Of a DNA stretch of 64,000 nt, positions 1 to 12,832 are shown piece after piece. Below the pieces are notes generated by a model. That model searched no databases. It was not told the DNA's origin and saw only the letters and a program-made list of their open reading frames with translations. Location: positions 32,554 to 96,553 of the forward strand of contig WMKJ01000049.1 in NCBI GenBank assembly GCA_009733715.1, given 5' to 3'. The stretch is from Herpomyces periplanetae. Its lineage: Eukaryota > Ascomycota > Laboulbeniomycetes > Herpomycetales > Herpomycetaceae. The first letter of the stretch is position 1. The number at the start of each line of letters is the position of its first letter. Both the position numbers and the translations under genes were made by a program.

Positions 1-27
1 AAAGGAGAATAGCATCTACACTTCAAT

Positions 28-1082
28 TTAAGTATCGAGGGTTAATTGATCGAGAATCATTCTCACTTGGTTGGCGCCGTGTTCAGCTGGCCCACCTAAT
101 TGGAAGATTTTAGTGGATAAATTATTGATTAATTCTGAAGCCTTTTCGCGTAATAACTGGATGACGGATCGGGAATAAGCAAAACTGCCTTTGCTTTCCA
201 TATAATTCAATGCATAACGCTTAACTTGATGATCGGTGGTTTTTTGACGCAATATAGATATGAGAACCAGGTCCGAAGGGTCGGCGCGAATAGCGTGTAT
301 AATAGGGAAAGAAAATTTACCTTCAGTCAAGTCTTCGCAATGACCTTTGCGCTGAGCGTACGATGAAGAGGATAAATTTAAGTGGTCATCGAGGATTTGA
401 AATAGAATTCCAAGAGTCGATGCTAGTTGAGTACAATCGCTATAGGAGTCAGTTAACGGGTTAACGGGATGGTCCAATTTTATATAACGCACATATCGAG
501 AGGGCTTTCAGCTTGCATTAACTTGACGGCAAGTCTAAATAAACCGCCAGTTTTGTTGGCAACCATTTCGAGGTAATCTTGTTCACTGGGACAAGTAAGA
601 GTATCTCTCCAATACAAGTCCATTCCTTGACCACGATGTAAATTTAACAATTCTTGCGTATAAATTGAAATAGCATTTGGGTTATTTAGCCGGGATAGCT
701 CATGTAAAGCAAGAAAGTAAACATAATTAGCGGAATTAATGGTTTGGGGTGTACCAAAGATATTGTGGGCCACTGGTACACCTCTACGTAACAGGGAAAA
801 GTCTTCTACATCATCAATTAATAACGACGCGGTATGCAACATAGCGATTACACGCGTTATGATCGTGAGTGAGCTAGACGGAACGGCTAGCCAAGCGTTA
901 AAAGCAGTAATCAGCTGGGTACGAATATCTTTTCCGGGATGGCCGACCATGTATTGATAAGGAGCGAGAAGTATACGCTCTTTTTCACTGCACCACTTTG
1001 GCGTAAGAAGTTCCCCTTGTGAGAGTAAGGATAATAGAGAAGATTGTGATGAAGGTGTCATATCCGAGTTAGTTGATGACAT
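28..1082 (-). CDS. BTS1: Geranylgeranyl diphosphate synthase (type III, BTS1/GGPS1-like)
   Basis: Predicted to condense farnesyl diphosphate with isopentenyl diphosphate to make geranylgeranyl diphosphate for protein prenylation and other isoprenoids. Two exons, 1082-493 and 439-28, are joined by a 53-nt intron (440-492, donor GTGCGT, acceptor CTATAG) and give 333 aa, near the usual 300-340 aa. The first aspartate motif DDVED lies at about residues 90-94, followed by the RRG segment. The GQGMDLYW and [13 protein letters not shown] segments follow, and the second aspartate site [10 protein letters not shown] is at about 210-218. The intron removes a stop and restores the conserved run into the second motif, which supports the splice. 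The DDHLNL variant replaces the more usual DDYLNL. Short isoprenyl synthases are similar to each other, but overall length and motifs fit GGPP synthase best. Confidence 0.9.
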
Positions 1083-2267
1083 GTTTTCCCAAAATATGCG
1101 TACTATTATAACGTGTAAGAATTAACACTTCAATGAGCATTGCGATAAGCTTGTATACATGCATATCAACTTATCAACGCATTTCCGAGCAGGATTGCCG
1201 ACAACTTTAACAATCTTGTTAATACTAGAATATACACTACCTTTATGCACCGTAACAATCCACTTAAATATACCCGCTATATCTTCCGAAATAATTACTC
1301 GTCAAGTCTAAACTAAACTGAAATCAATCCGCACCCCTCCGAATATTTCACCAAAGTGCACAAAACTTACCAAAATTTTCATCACCGAACCATTTTCCTC
1401 CAAACTATTTAACTGTGTGACTTTTCCTCACGTGCCAATCCCGGGCCCGACCCGCTCAGCTTAGCCGGAGCCGTTAAGCGAAATCTTTCTTCGGCAATTC
1501 TTCCACCAATCAACTTTGCCGTGCACTCCTTCAGATTCCAGTCGCTCCTTCCCTCCTCCTCGGACCGTTTCATTCTTCCCCTACGTCATTCTGACTCATC
1601 CGCAGTTCTCTCGTGACCGCTGATCACGTGCTATGGCTTTGGTCAATTTATTTCCGTTTTGGGAAATATTTTTGGAAGTAGTTTGGTTGAAATTGTGGTT
1701 TTTACGTTAGACATTGTTTGGTTCAGAAGGGGTAATTTATTAAGGATTTATTTGTTCAATTAAATTTTCCATTTTAAACCCATTTATACTGATATTGCTT
1801 TTGTACATAAAAATCCTTTTAGTCCCTAAAACTTTTAAGCTGGTATCTTGGGTGATTTGGTTAATTATCACGGGTTAATTTATATCGTTTCTAAAACGTT
1901 TTTAGATACTCAGATAAACGGTCACTCCAATATATTTTTATTTTCTTGTTTCTTCGTACTTCTGTTCTCTTTCTTTATTTCAAATTCTTATTGACCTAAT
2001 TAGAATTTTTCACATTACCTCGTTCATAAAATTTGGTATTTACATACACCTCCCAATACATACTTGCCGGTCTTAACGTATAAAATCCCGTCAAAATCAT
2101 TATCCTGTTAATCGTTAAACGAAATGCATTCATGCTAAACTATCGTGCGATATAACCTTCTTATCATATCTCCGACACCCTTCAAAACTCCACCAACACC
2201 CAATAACCTCTTTTGCCTATAAATGTATACGAGACTTATCGCCTATGAATATCAAAAATTAACCCTT
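1083..2267. promoter_or_regulatory. Intergenic: promoter side of GGPP synthase, 3' side of DSN1
   Basis: No gene was found. It holds the 5' flank of the GGPP synthase gene, with two CACGTG E-boxes at 1429-1434 and 1625-1630 and a CCAAT-type sequence near 1506. A pyrimidine-rich stretch covers about 1540-1600. The right half, towards DSN1, is AT-rich and shows nothing recognisable. Confidence 0.5.
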
Positions 2268-4124
2268 CTATCGTGCTTCTTGACGCTTCTTCATAGTAGT
2301 TGCTAATGCACTTAATGTATCTTCCACTACGCGGTCCTTCACTAAGCCATTCATCCCATCCGAAAACACATTTTCACCCCGCTGGCATGCATCTCTAACT
2401 TCTAATAAGAGTGTACTTCGTTCAATAATTCGCTCTCCAACTCTATGCCCAACTTTGCGTAACTCCTCTATTCCATTCACACCCTCAGCCAGTACATCCA
2501 AGTGCGTTTCAATCCCACCCAAAGATTCACCTAGTCGCTGCTTTAAACACTCGACCAACTTATTCCAATCTTTCGCTTTATTTCCCTCATCATTTATGTC
2601 TCCGTCGTATCCATCCACTAATAATTTACCTCCCATCGTAGATAATGCTTTCTCAATTTTAATCTGAGTTTCATCATCTAACTCATCCTCTTTCGCATCA
2701 TCTGCCGTATGGGAAAACAGCCCTTCTGCTTTACTCAACTCTTCTTCCCATGCTTTTTTCTGCTGTTCAAGTCTAATATTCACCAGATAAGTTACCATGT
2801 CGTTAGTACATAATCCCGACAATTTTACCCATCAAAAAAACTATACTGACTCTTGTATTTCAATTTCCAACTCTTCGAGTCTACAGCGCATTTGTATATT
2901 GCGTGGATTTTCTTTCAAAACTCGATTCGTTCCATCATTCTCTTCCTGCACATAGACAGAGTTAACTCCTCTATACCATACCACATCTACCCCATCAATT
3001 CAACTTACCCGGCAGAACCAATCCGAAATTTCCGGTTTAGTACTTATATCCAAAAGTACTTCCTTAAGAATAACGTAGCCTGTTCCTTTATAAGTTTCTG
3101 TAGTCCAGGTAAGAACTTCATTTAATACTTACTCGCTTCATTTGCTAACAATTCATTACTACTCATGCCATCACTTATCGCTGGCTTATGTGACAACAGT
3201 CGTCCAGCACACCATGTTAGAAGTTGCTTCATTCGCTTTGGCTCGGGAATATTAGGATCAATATGCTTGTAAAACTCTTCCATGCCCACATCTGGATGTG
3301 GTATCGCATTCGATGTCCCGCTATCAATTAACGAACTTGCTCGATGCCCTCTTAATCCCATACTACTTCGACGATGTGTTTGTCCAGTTCGTTTTCGCAT
3401 CGCTTGATTCCGCTGGATAACAGGTGTGTCGGCAAAAGGAAGTGCTATCTTAATTACTTGTCGATTTGCTTCAATTTGAAATGATCCGCTCTCATCCCAA
3501 TTAAACTCCTTTTCTGTATTATCAACCGGAGCTCTAGATCCAGCTCCCTCCGTCGTTTCAGGTTCTTTCGACTTGTCCTGTTTTCTTTTACGTGTCACTG
3601 TACTTTTGACCACATCCTTAACTTCTCCAGATGCACTCACTTCCCCCGAAAGCCGAGCTGATCGTCTAATGGGTACTTCCACCTCCTTACCTCCCGCCGT
3701 GGTAGCAATCACTAATTTCTTCCGTTTTAAACGTGTCTTATTGCTTGCAGACGAACCCGTGGTTTTAACCGTATCCGGTTCATTTTTTAAATCCGAGTCC
3801 CGCCCTCTGGACTCCGTTGGTGCTTGCTTTAATCGAGTCCTCGAAAATTGAAATCCTCCATCATTTTCCACATATGCTAAACAAAGTTATCACTTCAATT
3901 TAGTTGACATGTTTTAGCCACGTTTTCTTATACTAACCTGCAGTACGCCTCCCAGCCGACTTAGGTTTACTCGTTGCTTTTTTCGCTGGTTCACTTGATT
4001 CAACGTTCGACATAACATGCCTTACTTTGTTTTGTCTTGTCGGTGAAGTGAGCTGAGATTCAACAATTCCTTCAAATGCGCATTTTGCATTTCGTTTGCG
4101 TGTCGACAGATGCGATGGTGACAT
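2268..4124 (-). CDS. DSN1: Kinetochore MIS12/MIND complex subunit DSN1/Mis13
   Basis: Structural subunit of the Mis12 (MIND) complex, which links inner-kinetochore chromatin to the Ndc80 complex. Five exons: 4124-3938, 3876-3133, 3097-3009, 2945-2851 and 2772-2268, giving about 539 aa. The recognisable core lies in exon 2. A RRSSMGLRGHRASSL segment near residues 230-245 is followed by a conserved block reading HPDVGMEEFYKHID and then PEPKRMKQLLTWC. This order is characteristic of Mis13/Dsn1. Exon 3 continues with KEVLLDISTKPEISDWFCR, and the last exons form charged coiled coil. The N-terminal third is basic and low-complexity, with an Aurora-type RRSS site. Introns are 61, 35, 63 and 78 nt. 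The last intron has an alternative in-frame solution (2763-2846), so the protein may be 537 aa. Without splicing it looks like three separate small ORFs. Confidence 0.85.
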
Positions 4125-6156
4125 GCCAGAACTCCCCTGTATTTGAATTCACAGCGCGTATAAAAGCGCGCAATTCAAGTAATACTTATGTAAATTCACT
4201 CAACCGAATTCCGAAGAAGAGTGTGCAACCATGTAATGAAGTATAAACAGGCTTATCACTTATATTCAATAGACATATCATATGCGCATGCTTATGTTCA
4301 CGCTGAATAAGTGAGTATTTCGTTTAATTAAAACAGACTAGAGTTGGCCACTTATAGGCTGGCCAAAAAGTTAATAATAATGAATAAATATTCCAATATC
4401 AGGATGAGAGATCACAATAGGATATTAAATAAGAAAAGTATTTAAAAAATGTGAATATGGGAACGGAAGCAATCCGTACGAAAGTATGTATGCGATACTC
4501 GGAATTTCGAAAAGTTGAGCGTGAAAACACAATAATCGGCCAAATAAATTGTCGAAATGATAAGTAGACGACGTGATGATTAAATGAATGCTTGAGTGGA
4601 TAACTTTGGAAGTAAGGAAGAATGCCTATTCACACTCCAAAAAGGTGTACAAAGGGTGAATAAACCGCACAAGTCTTTCGAGCAAATTATTGGAAGGAAT
4701 TTCAACTAGTAACAGATCACTGAAAATTAAACGCGGTAAACTGGGGAAATACCCCAAAAAAGGTCGTATGAAACAAAAATTAGAAGATTAAATTAATCGT
4801 AATAACAGCGCATGCTCAAAAATATTTCATATCGCGCAAAACAATATATTTTGCATCGAAGAAAAATCCCGCGGACGATAAACAAAACACTATCGCGAAT
4901 CTTGGCGGAAGTGTCACCGAGTTTGATGAAATACAAGCTAAGAATGAAATTAGTTTCCAGATATAACCTGCTAAATTTTCCAACGCGCTGTAAACCCTGC
5001 GAAATTTGAAATGGTCAATATTGGATTGGTTTCGACAAAGTTTTAACCGTTAAACTTCCCATTTGTCCTGCTCGATATTCTCCCCGCGATGTAATCGTTG
5101 TCTGACGTCATAAGCAATTAGCATATGTCACGTGATATTCTAAAAGTGCATTTTTGCTCTAAGATTGGAAGATGGGTTAGGCCGAGTAGGAGAGGAGGTA
5201 GTTGTTGGTTTAAACAATAATTTGGAATATGTAATTGATTATCATGGTCAAGTAATGTTAATCATTGTAGACTTGTATCACAATCTTTGAGATATATTCG
5301 GGCTTAACAAGTAGACCACATTGTTTAATACTAAATAAGATCGACATGCTGGTTCAGAGCCATTTAACTAAGCTAAGCTTTCATAGTGGTACATGATTAA
5401 TATTACTATTGAAAGTTATAAAAAGTAAAATTAATTAAATTTTAGATAATTCCAATCATTCACTTAACGCTTCAGTAATAATTGGATTAAATATTAGTTC
5501 ACGAACGATAAATCCCCTTCCTCGACTACCTAGCGCCCAAAACAACCTGTCAACTTTCATTATCGGCTAAACAATTATCCTCGAATCACATGATTATTAC
5601 TTAGAAATATGAGGTGTCTTAACAGAAATGATGATGTTTCTGCACTTATTTGTGACTAAGTTCGTCTTTACATGCAGTGGACATCTGACAAAATCTAATC
5701 TAATCAATCACACTTATATTATACCCCCTTCTAAACGTCTTGTACACGCATGCGCGGTCACACTCCGCCCTGCTCTTATAAGTTTACTTTTCGTATATCA
5801 CGTGACACAGATCACGTGTTATGATGACCAAGCAAATTAAATTCATGGACAGCATTTATTCTCGACTTTTTGCTTCGGACTATATTTTGTCACGCATCGT
5901 CATCATCGTTTTCTTTGCGACATATATTCCTTCGCGTTAATTTTCATCAATTTCATTTGATTTTTTCATTTTACATCAAAATTTGATTGAGTCCTACCCT
6001 AAATTCCTTATTTGGTTAAGAGCTTATTTGCCTGTTCCCAAAATCATTTGTCACGAATATCGTTACTTCACTTACCCATTTCACTTTGTCTTTCTTACTT
6101 GTCTTCCTCCTGTTAAATCTGACCTGTATATTTGCCCATAGTTCAATCTTCTTATC
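4125..6156. promoter_or_regulatory. 2-kb divergent intergenic region between DSN1 and CDC48
   Basis: No convincing gene; the small ORFs at 4812-5009 and 5628-5840 show no family signature or coding character. It contains a perfect palindromic CRE-like TGACGTCA at 5103-5110 and an E-box CACGTG at 5129-5134. A pair of E-boxes lies at 5799-5804 and 5813-5818. The last 200 bases before the CDC48 start are pyrimidine-rich, as in many fungal core promoters. Confidence 0.5.
5799..5818. promoter_or_regulatory. Paired CACGTG E-boxes upstream of CDC48
   Basis: Two CACGTG hexamers lie 14 bases apart (start to start), both within a TCACGTG context and about 340-360 bases upstream of the CDC48 start. CACGTG is bound by fungal bHLH factors such as Cbf1, Pho4 and SREBP-type proteins. 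Which factor acts here is unknown. Confidence 0.4.
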
Positions 6157-9085
<2,929 letters not shown>

Positions 9086-10485
9086 TGAAGTGAAATTACG
9101 CGCTTGTAGCAAGATTTGTCGTATATTTTCAGCTTAGATCTCGACAGCTTTGATCGTGATTCATTAGAAGCAACTTATCCAATTTAGGTTTGATGTAGAA
9201 TAGAAAGTAATATTTCGATAGTGTGTAGTATGATGTACATGATTTGTGCATGTGAATTTACGCATGCTATACACACAGAGGGAGGAGTATCATTTTTGAC
9301 GCAATTCCTGTCTGGGAATTTAGCATGTTAACGGATTAATTAGCAATGGAGAATATTACGTATAAAAGAAGCAGAGTAGATGAATTAGAGACACGACAGG
9401 CAAAGTAATGGTTTATATCCAACAAAACCAAGGGTTTAAATATAAAAATTCCTTCACGAAGTTGGGCACAGCCACAATTATACGGTGTGACGGAAGGGGA
9501 GGTGAAGACGGATGGATGCACCAAAGCACGTGCTTATGCATAGTTACCGTTAAGGAAGAACGTATTATAAGCGAAAACTTATTTGACGATCAAAATTTAG
9601 TTGGGGCGGTAGATCACGGTAGAACTTTCTTTTAGAATGGTGCAAAATATATTTCATGTAACTCAAATTACCCGGCTAAATGACAATGCAATCTGATAGC
9701 GCACGTGGTACTCGCTCAAAACAAAACGAGCAATGGATCACGTGACGGGATAAAAAGATTGGTGAATATAATGGAGAGTAAATGAGTGGATAGGTTGAAG
9801 GTAGAAGGACTTATGTGTTGGGACTTATTGTGAGATAGATCGAGTTATGTAAAGGGATAAAATGGAGATGTTCATCATGATCAAGTTTTAGAGTGCAGCA
9901 AGAGGATAAATTTCTCAAGGTTAATATTGTGATGGTTTGAGATATGTTGGAGGGTTTATCTCTAACTAATTATCGTTAAGCAACAGCAGCAGCCACAATA
10001 AGTGTGATACAAAGTTTTTACGCACACGTTAAAAAAATAAATTGGGTCAAGTGTATAAAAAAATTGAATCCAGATTTCTAGTATGTTAATCTATTATCAA
10101 GTTAAGTAACAGATCAACTCAAATATACATTTACTACGATAATTGACATGCTTTAAAGTGAACTTGAAACTAAACTGTTTCTTTTTATCTATATTGGTCG
10201 TACCATTCACCTTTCAACATCTGGCTGCACACACTCACAACAGAATACATTGAAGTGTATCACGTGGTTTGGCCACAGACGTTTTGAAGTGTATAGAGTA
10301 CGAAAGTGTAAAAGGGAAGATTTGAATATTGACGGTGAAAACTTATTGGCAGGGAATTGGGAATACAGTGAAAGTTAAGTGGTGTTATGCTGCAAACTTT
10401 CAAACAAGAGCAAAATCGTAAAAATCAAGATAGATTAAGTTTGCCTAAGAGTTTACCGGACATATCGTGTTAAACAAAAATTTTC
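9086..10485. promoter_or_regulatory. Intergenic region upstream of the PHO85-like kinase, four E-boxes
   Basis: No gene was found; a 75-aa ORF at 9408-9635 looks like chance. CACGTG occurs at 9527-9532, 9702-9707, 9739-9744 and 10261-10266, the last about 220 bases before the kinase start. The left 200 bases are presumably the CDC48 3' untranslated region. The remainder is AT-rich. Confidence 0.5.
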
Positions 10486-12456
10486 ATGTCTACCACGGTA
10501 CCTGCTAGTTGTAATGAATATGTGGGAGTTCAAGGCGTCACGGTTGACGTTCAATCATCAGGCACAGTTCCTTCTTCAGTCATGACATCTGGCACAGCAG
10601 GTGTCGTTAACGGATCAAGTTCATCAAATCATGACCATTCACCCGAATCAGCATCTTCATTGTCCTTTCCGACACGAGTTCTCGATTCAAGTGGTCGTAA
10701 AGCACCAAATAGCTTTCAGCAACTGGAAAAACTTGGCGAAGGAACTTATGCTACGGTTTACAAAGGGCGAAATCGCCAAACCGGTGAGTATGTAGCATTG
10801 AAAGAAATTCACCTGGATTCTGAAGAAGGCACTCCTTCAACAGCCATAAGAGAAATCTCCCTTATGAAAGAGTTAAAACATCCAAATATCGTTGCTTTAT
10901 ACGATGTTATTCATACGGAAAACAAGTTAATGCTAGTGTTTGAGTTCATGGACCGTGATTTGAAAAAGTTCATGGATTCCAGTGGTGACAGAGGAGCTCT
11001 TGAACCTAGCATTATCAAGTCATTTATGTTCCAGTTGCTACGTGGAATAGCATTTTGTCATGAGAATAGGGTATTACATCGAGATTTGAAGCCTCAAAAC
11101 CTACTGATTAATAGTAGCGGAGAATTAAAGCTGGCAGATTTTGGTTTAGCAAGAGCTTTCGGTATACCTGTTAACACTTTTTCAAATGAAGTTGTCACCC
11201 TATGGTATCGTGCACCAGATGTGTTACTTGGTAGTCGAAATTATAATACCAGTATTGATATATGGTCAGCAGGGTGTATTATGGCAGAAATGTTTACAGG
11301 CAGACCTTTATTTCCCGGAACTACAAACGAAGATCAATTGCAAAAGATTTTTCGATTAATGGGTACGCCAAATGAGCAAACGTGGCCTGGGATATCCCAT
11401 TTACCCGAGTATAAATCAAATTTTCACGTTTTTTCGGCGCAGAATTTACGGGTGTTCTTACCACAAATCGATCCTTTAGGTTTAGATTTATTGTTGCGAA
11501 TGCTTAAGCTACGACCTGAAATGAGAATTTCTGCCGCAGAAGCCTTAACTCACCCGTGGTTTAAGAGAGGTTTGAATGTCCCCGCTTCTGTGGTAGGGTC
11601 AGTTATGATATCACCACGAGTTGCCCAAACTATATCAAGTTCAACAGTATCCAATGTGCAACCATTATCATCCCACCAAGCAGTTCAAACGCAGTATCAA
11701 GCTCAAATAACGCAACAGAACTCACAAACTTCGCAATCGGCATCAGTATCCGTTGTTCCAGGAGGGTCTGGATCTACAACTGGGTCCAGCCAAATGTCGA
11801 CGGCAAATATACAACAGCATCAACATCAGCAGCAGCAGCAGCAGCAGCAGCAACAGCAACAGCATCAGCAACAACAAAAGCAATTACATCTTCGACAAAT
11901 GCAGCAAATGCAGCAGTTGTCAGGTGTTCCAATGGCAAGTGGAACGGTACCCATAATATCTATACAACAGGCAGCATCTCAAAAGTATGGACACGCCGTA
12001 CCGTGTACAATGTCAACAAGGAATGGTACATTAGTTCATAGTCAACCAGGGGGAACAATATCTAAATCTCAAGGGCATGCACGTAGTGAATCATTGTATA
12101 ATTCATGTCCAGGATATACACATGGAATAACGAATCATCAGATAGCTGCTGCCGCCGCTGCGGCTTCAATAACAAGTACAACAACAGGAACACAAGCCCC
12201 ACAACATCATTGTAATGTATCCGGAGGAATGATTAGCGGACAACCAAGTATGCGAGCGACAAATTTATCACATCACGTACTTTCAAACCATCATGCAGTA
12301 TTAACACAACATGTACCCCGTCCTCCACAGCCACAACACGTTGAGCCCAGCGACCCATTAGGTCAGCCAAACGAAAAGTGTCAAAATCATCCCATCTTAC
12401 ACTCTTCGTCTCATCCTCAACATTCTCTGCATCCTCAACATCATACACATCATTAA
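10486..12456 (+). CDS. PHO85: PHO85-type cyclin-dependent kinase with long Gln/His-rich tail
   Basis: Cyclin-dependent Ser/Thr kinase of the Pho85/CDK5 class, which in fungi acts in phosphate and nutrient signalling, polarity and cell-cycle control. Intronless, 656 aa. The kinase domain covers about residues 78-359. It has the Gly loop [11 protein letters not shown] (84-94), catalytic Lys in VALKE (106), cyclin-binding PSTAIRE (117-123), HRDLKPQN (198-205) and DFG (218-220). The activation segment [21 protein letters not shown] is close to Pho85 itself, which separates it from Cdc28/Cdk1. Residues 360-656 are disordered: a poly-Gln run near nt 11830-11880, a short poly-Ala, and a His/Pro/Gln-rich end. 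Yeast Pho85 lacks such a tail and is only about 305 aa. The region upstream of the kinase domain (about 77 aa, Ser/Thr-rich) is also extra. Confidence 0.9.
   Translation: MSTTVPASCNEYVGVQGVTVDVQSSGTVPSSVMTSGTAGVVNGSSSSNHDHSPESASSLSFPTRVLDSSGRKAPNSFQQLEKLGEGTYATVYKGRNRQTGEYVALKEIHLDSEEGTPSTAIREISLMKELKHPNIVALYDVIHTENKLMLVFEFMDRDLKKFMDSSGDRGALEPSIIKSFMFQLLRGIAFCHENRVLHRDLKPQNLLINSSGELKLADFGLARAFGIPVNTFSNEVVTLWYRAPDVLLGSRNYNTSIDIWSAGCIMAEMFTGRPLFPGTTNEDQLQKIFRLMGTPNEQTWPGISHLPEYKSNFHVFSAQNLRVFLPQIDPLGLDLLLRMLKLRPEMRISAAEALTHPWFKRGLNVPASVVGSVMISPRVAQTISSSTVSNVQPLSSHQAVQTQYQAQITQQNSQTSQSASVSVVPGGSGSTTGSSQMSTANIQQHQHQQQQQQQQQQQQHQQQQKQLHLRQMQQMQQLSGVPMASGTVPIISIQQAASQKYGHAVPCTMSTRNGTLVHSQPGGTISKSQGHARSESLYNSCPGYTHGITNHQIAAAAAAASITSTTTGTQAPQHHCNVSGGMISGQPSMRATNLSHHVLSNHHAVLTQHVPRPPQPQHVEPSDPLGQPNEKCQNHPILHSSSHPQHSLHPQHHTHH
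11821..11890 (+). repeat. CAG/CAA trinucleotide repeat encoding poly-Gln
   Basis: An imperfect run of CAG and CAA codons with two CAT interruptions lies inside the PHO85-like tail. It encodes nearly continuous glutamine. Pure CAG triplets in the centre make it a likely site of length variation. Confidence 0.85.
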
Positions 12457-12832
12457 TGGAAACTGCGACCTGTGCTCTTTCCTTCCCAAACTCGCTTAAG
12501 GGGATTTTTATCGCACACATATTCGCATAACAGTGGTTAGCCTTATTTGATTCCGAGTATAAATACGGGCATGGTGCTCCGTTTTGTAGTTGATGGAATG
12601 AGCAAATTTTGTCTTCATTCATGTTGGTTTATTTTTTTGTCTTTCTTACAAGTTAACCTAGTATAATCTTAACTAACACTTACGTAAGCTTACATCTATG
12701 TTGAAAGAAAAAAATTTGTTACCGTTAGTATGAACTTTATACTGTCGTGTAAAATGGAAAATCGTGGTTTTTGATGGGGTGTTACTTTCTATTAAATGGC
12801 CTACATCGCTACTTTAATGCTTATTTTAACCA
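12457..12832. other. Convergent 3' intergenic region (PHO85 / SHG1)
   Basis: This is the shared 3' flank of two genes that converge. It is AT-rich, with no gene or distinct element seen apart from short A- and T-runs. Confidence 0.5.

Noticed and set aside
4812-5009. 65-aa ORF in the DSN1/CDC48 intergenic region
   Set aside because: Short basic ORF without homologue pattern or splice extension.
9408-9635. 75-aa ORF between CDC48 and the PHO85-like gene
   Set aside because: Composition unlike the neighbouring genes and no recognisable motif; it contains an E-box.
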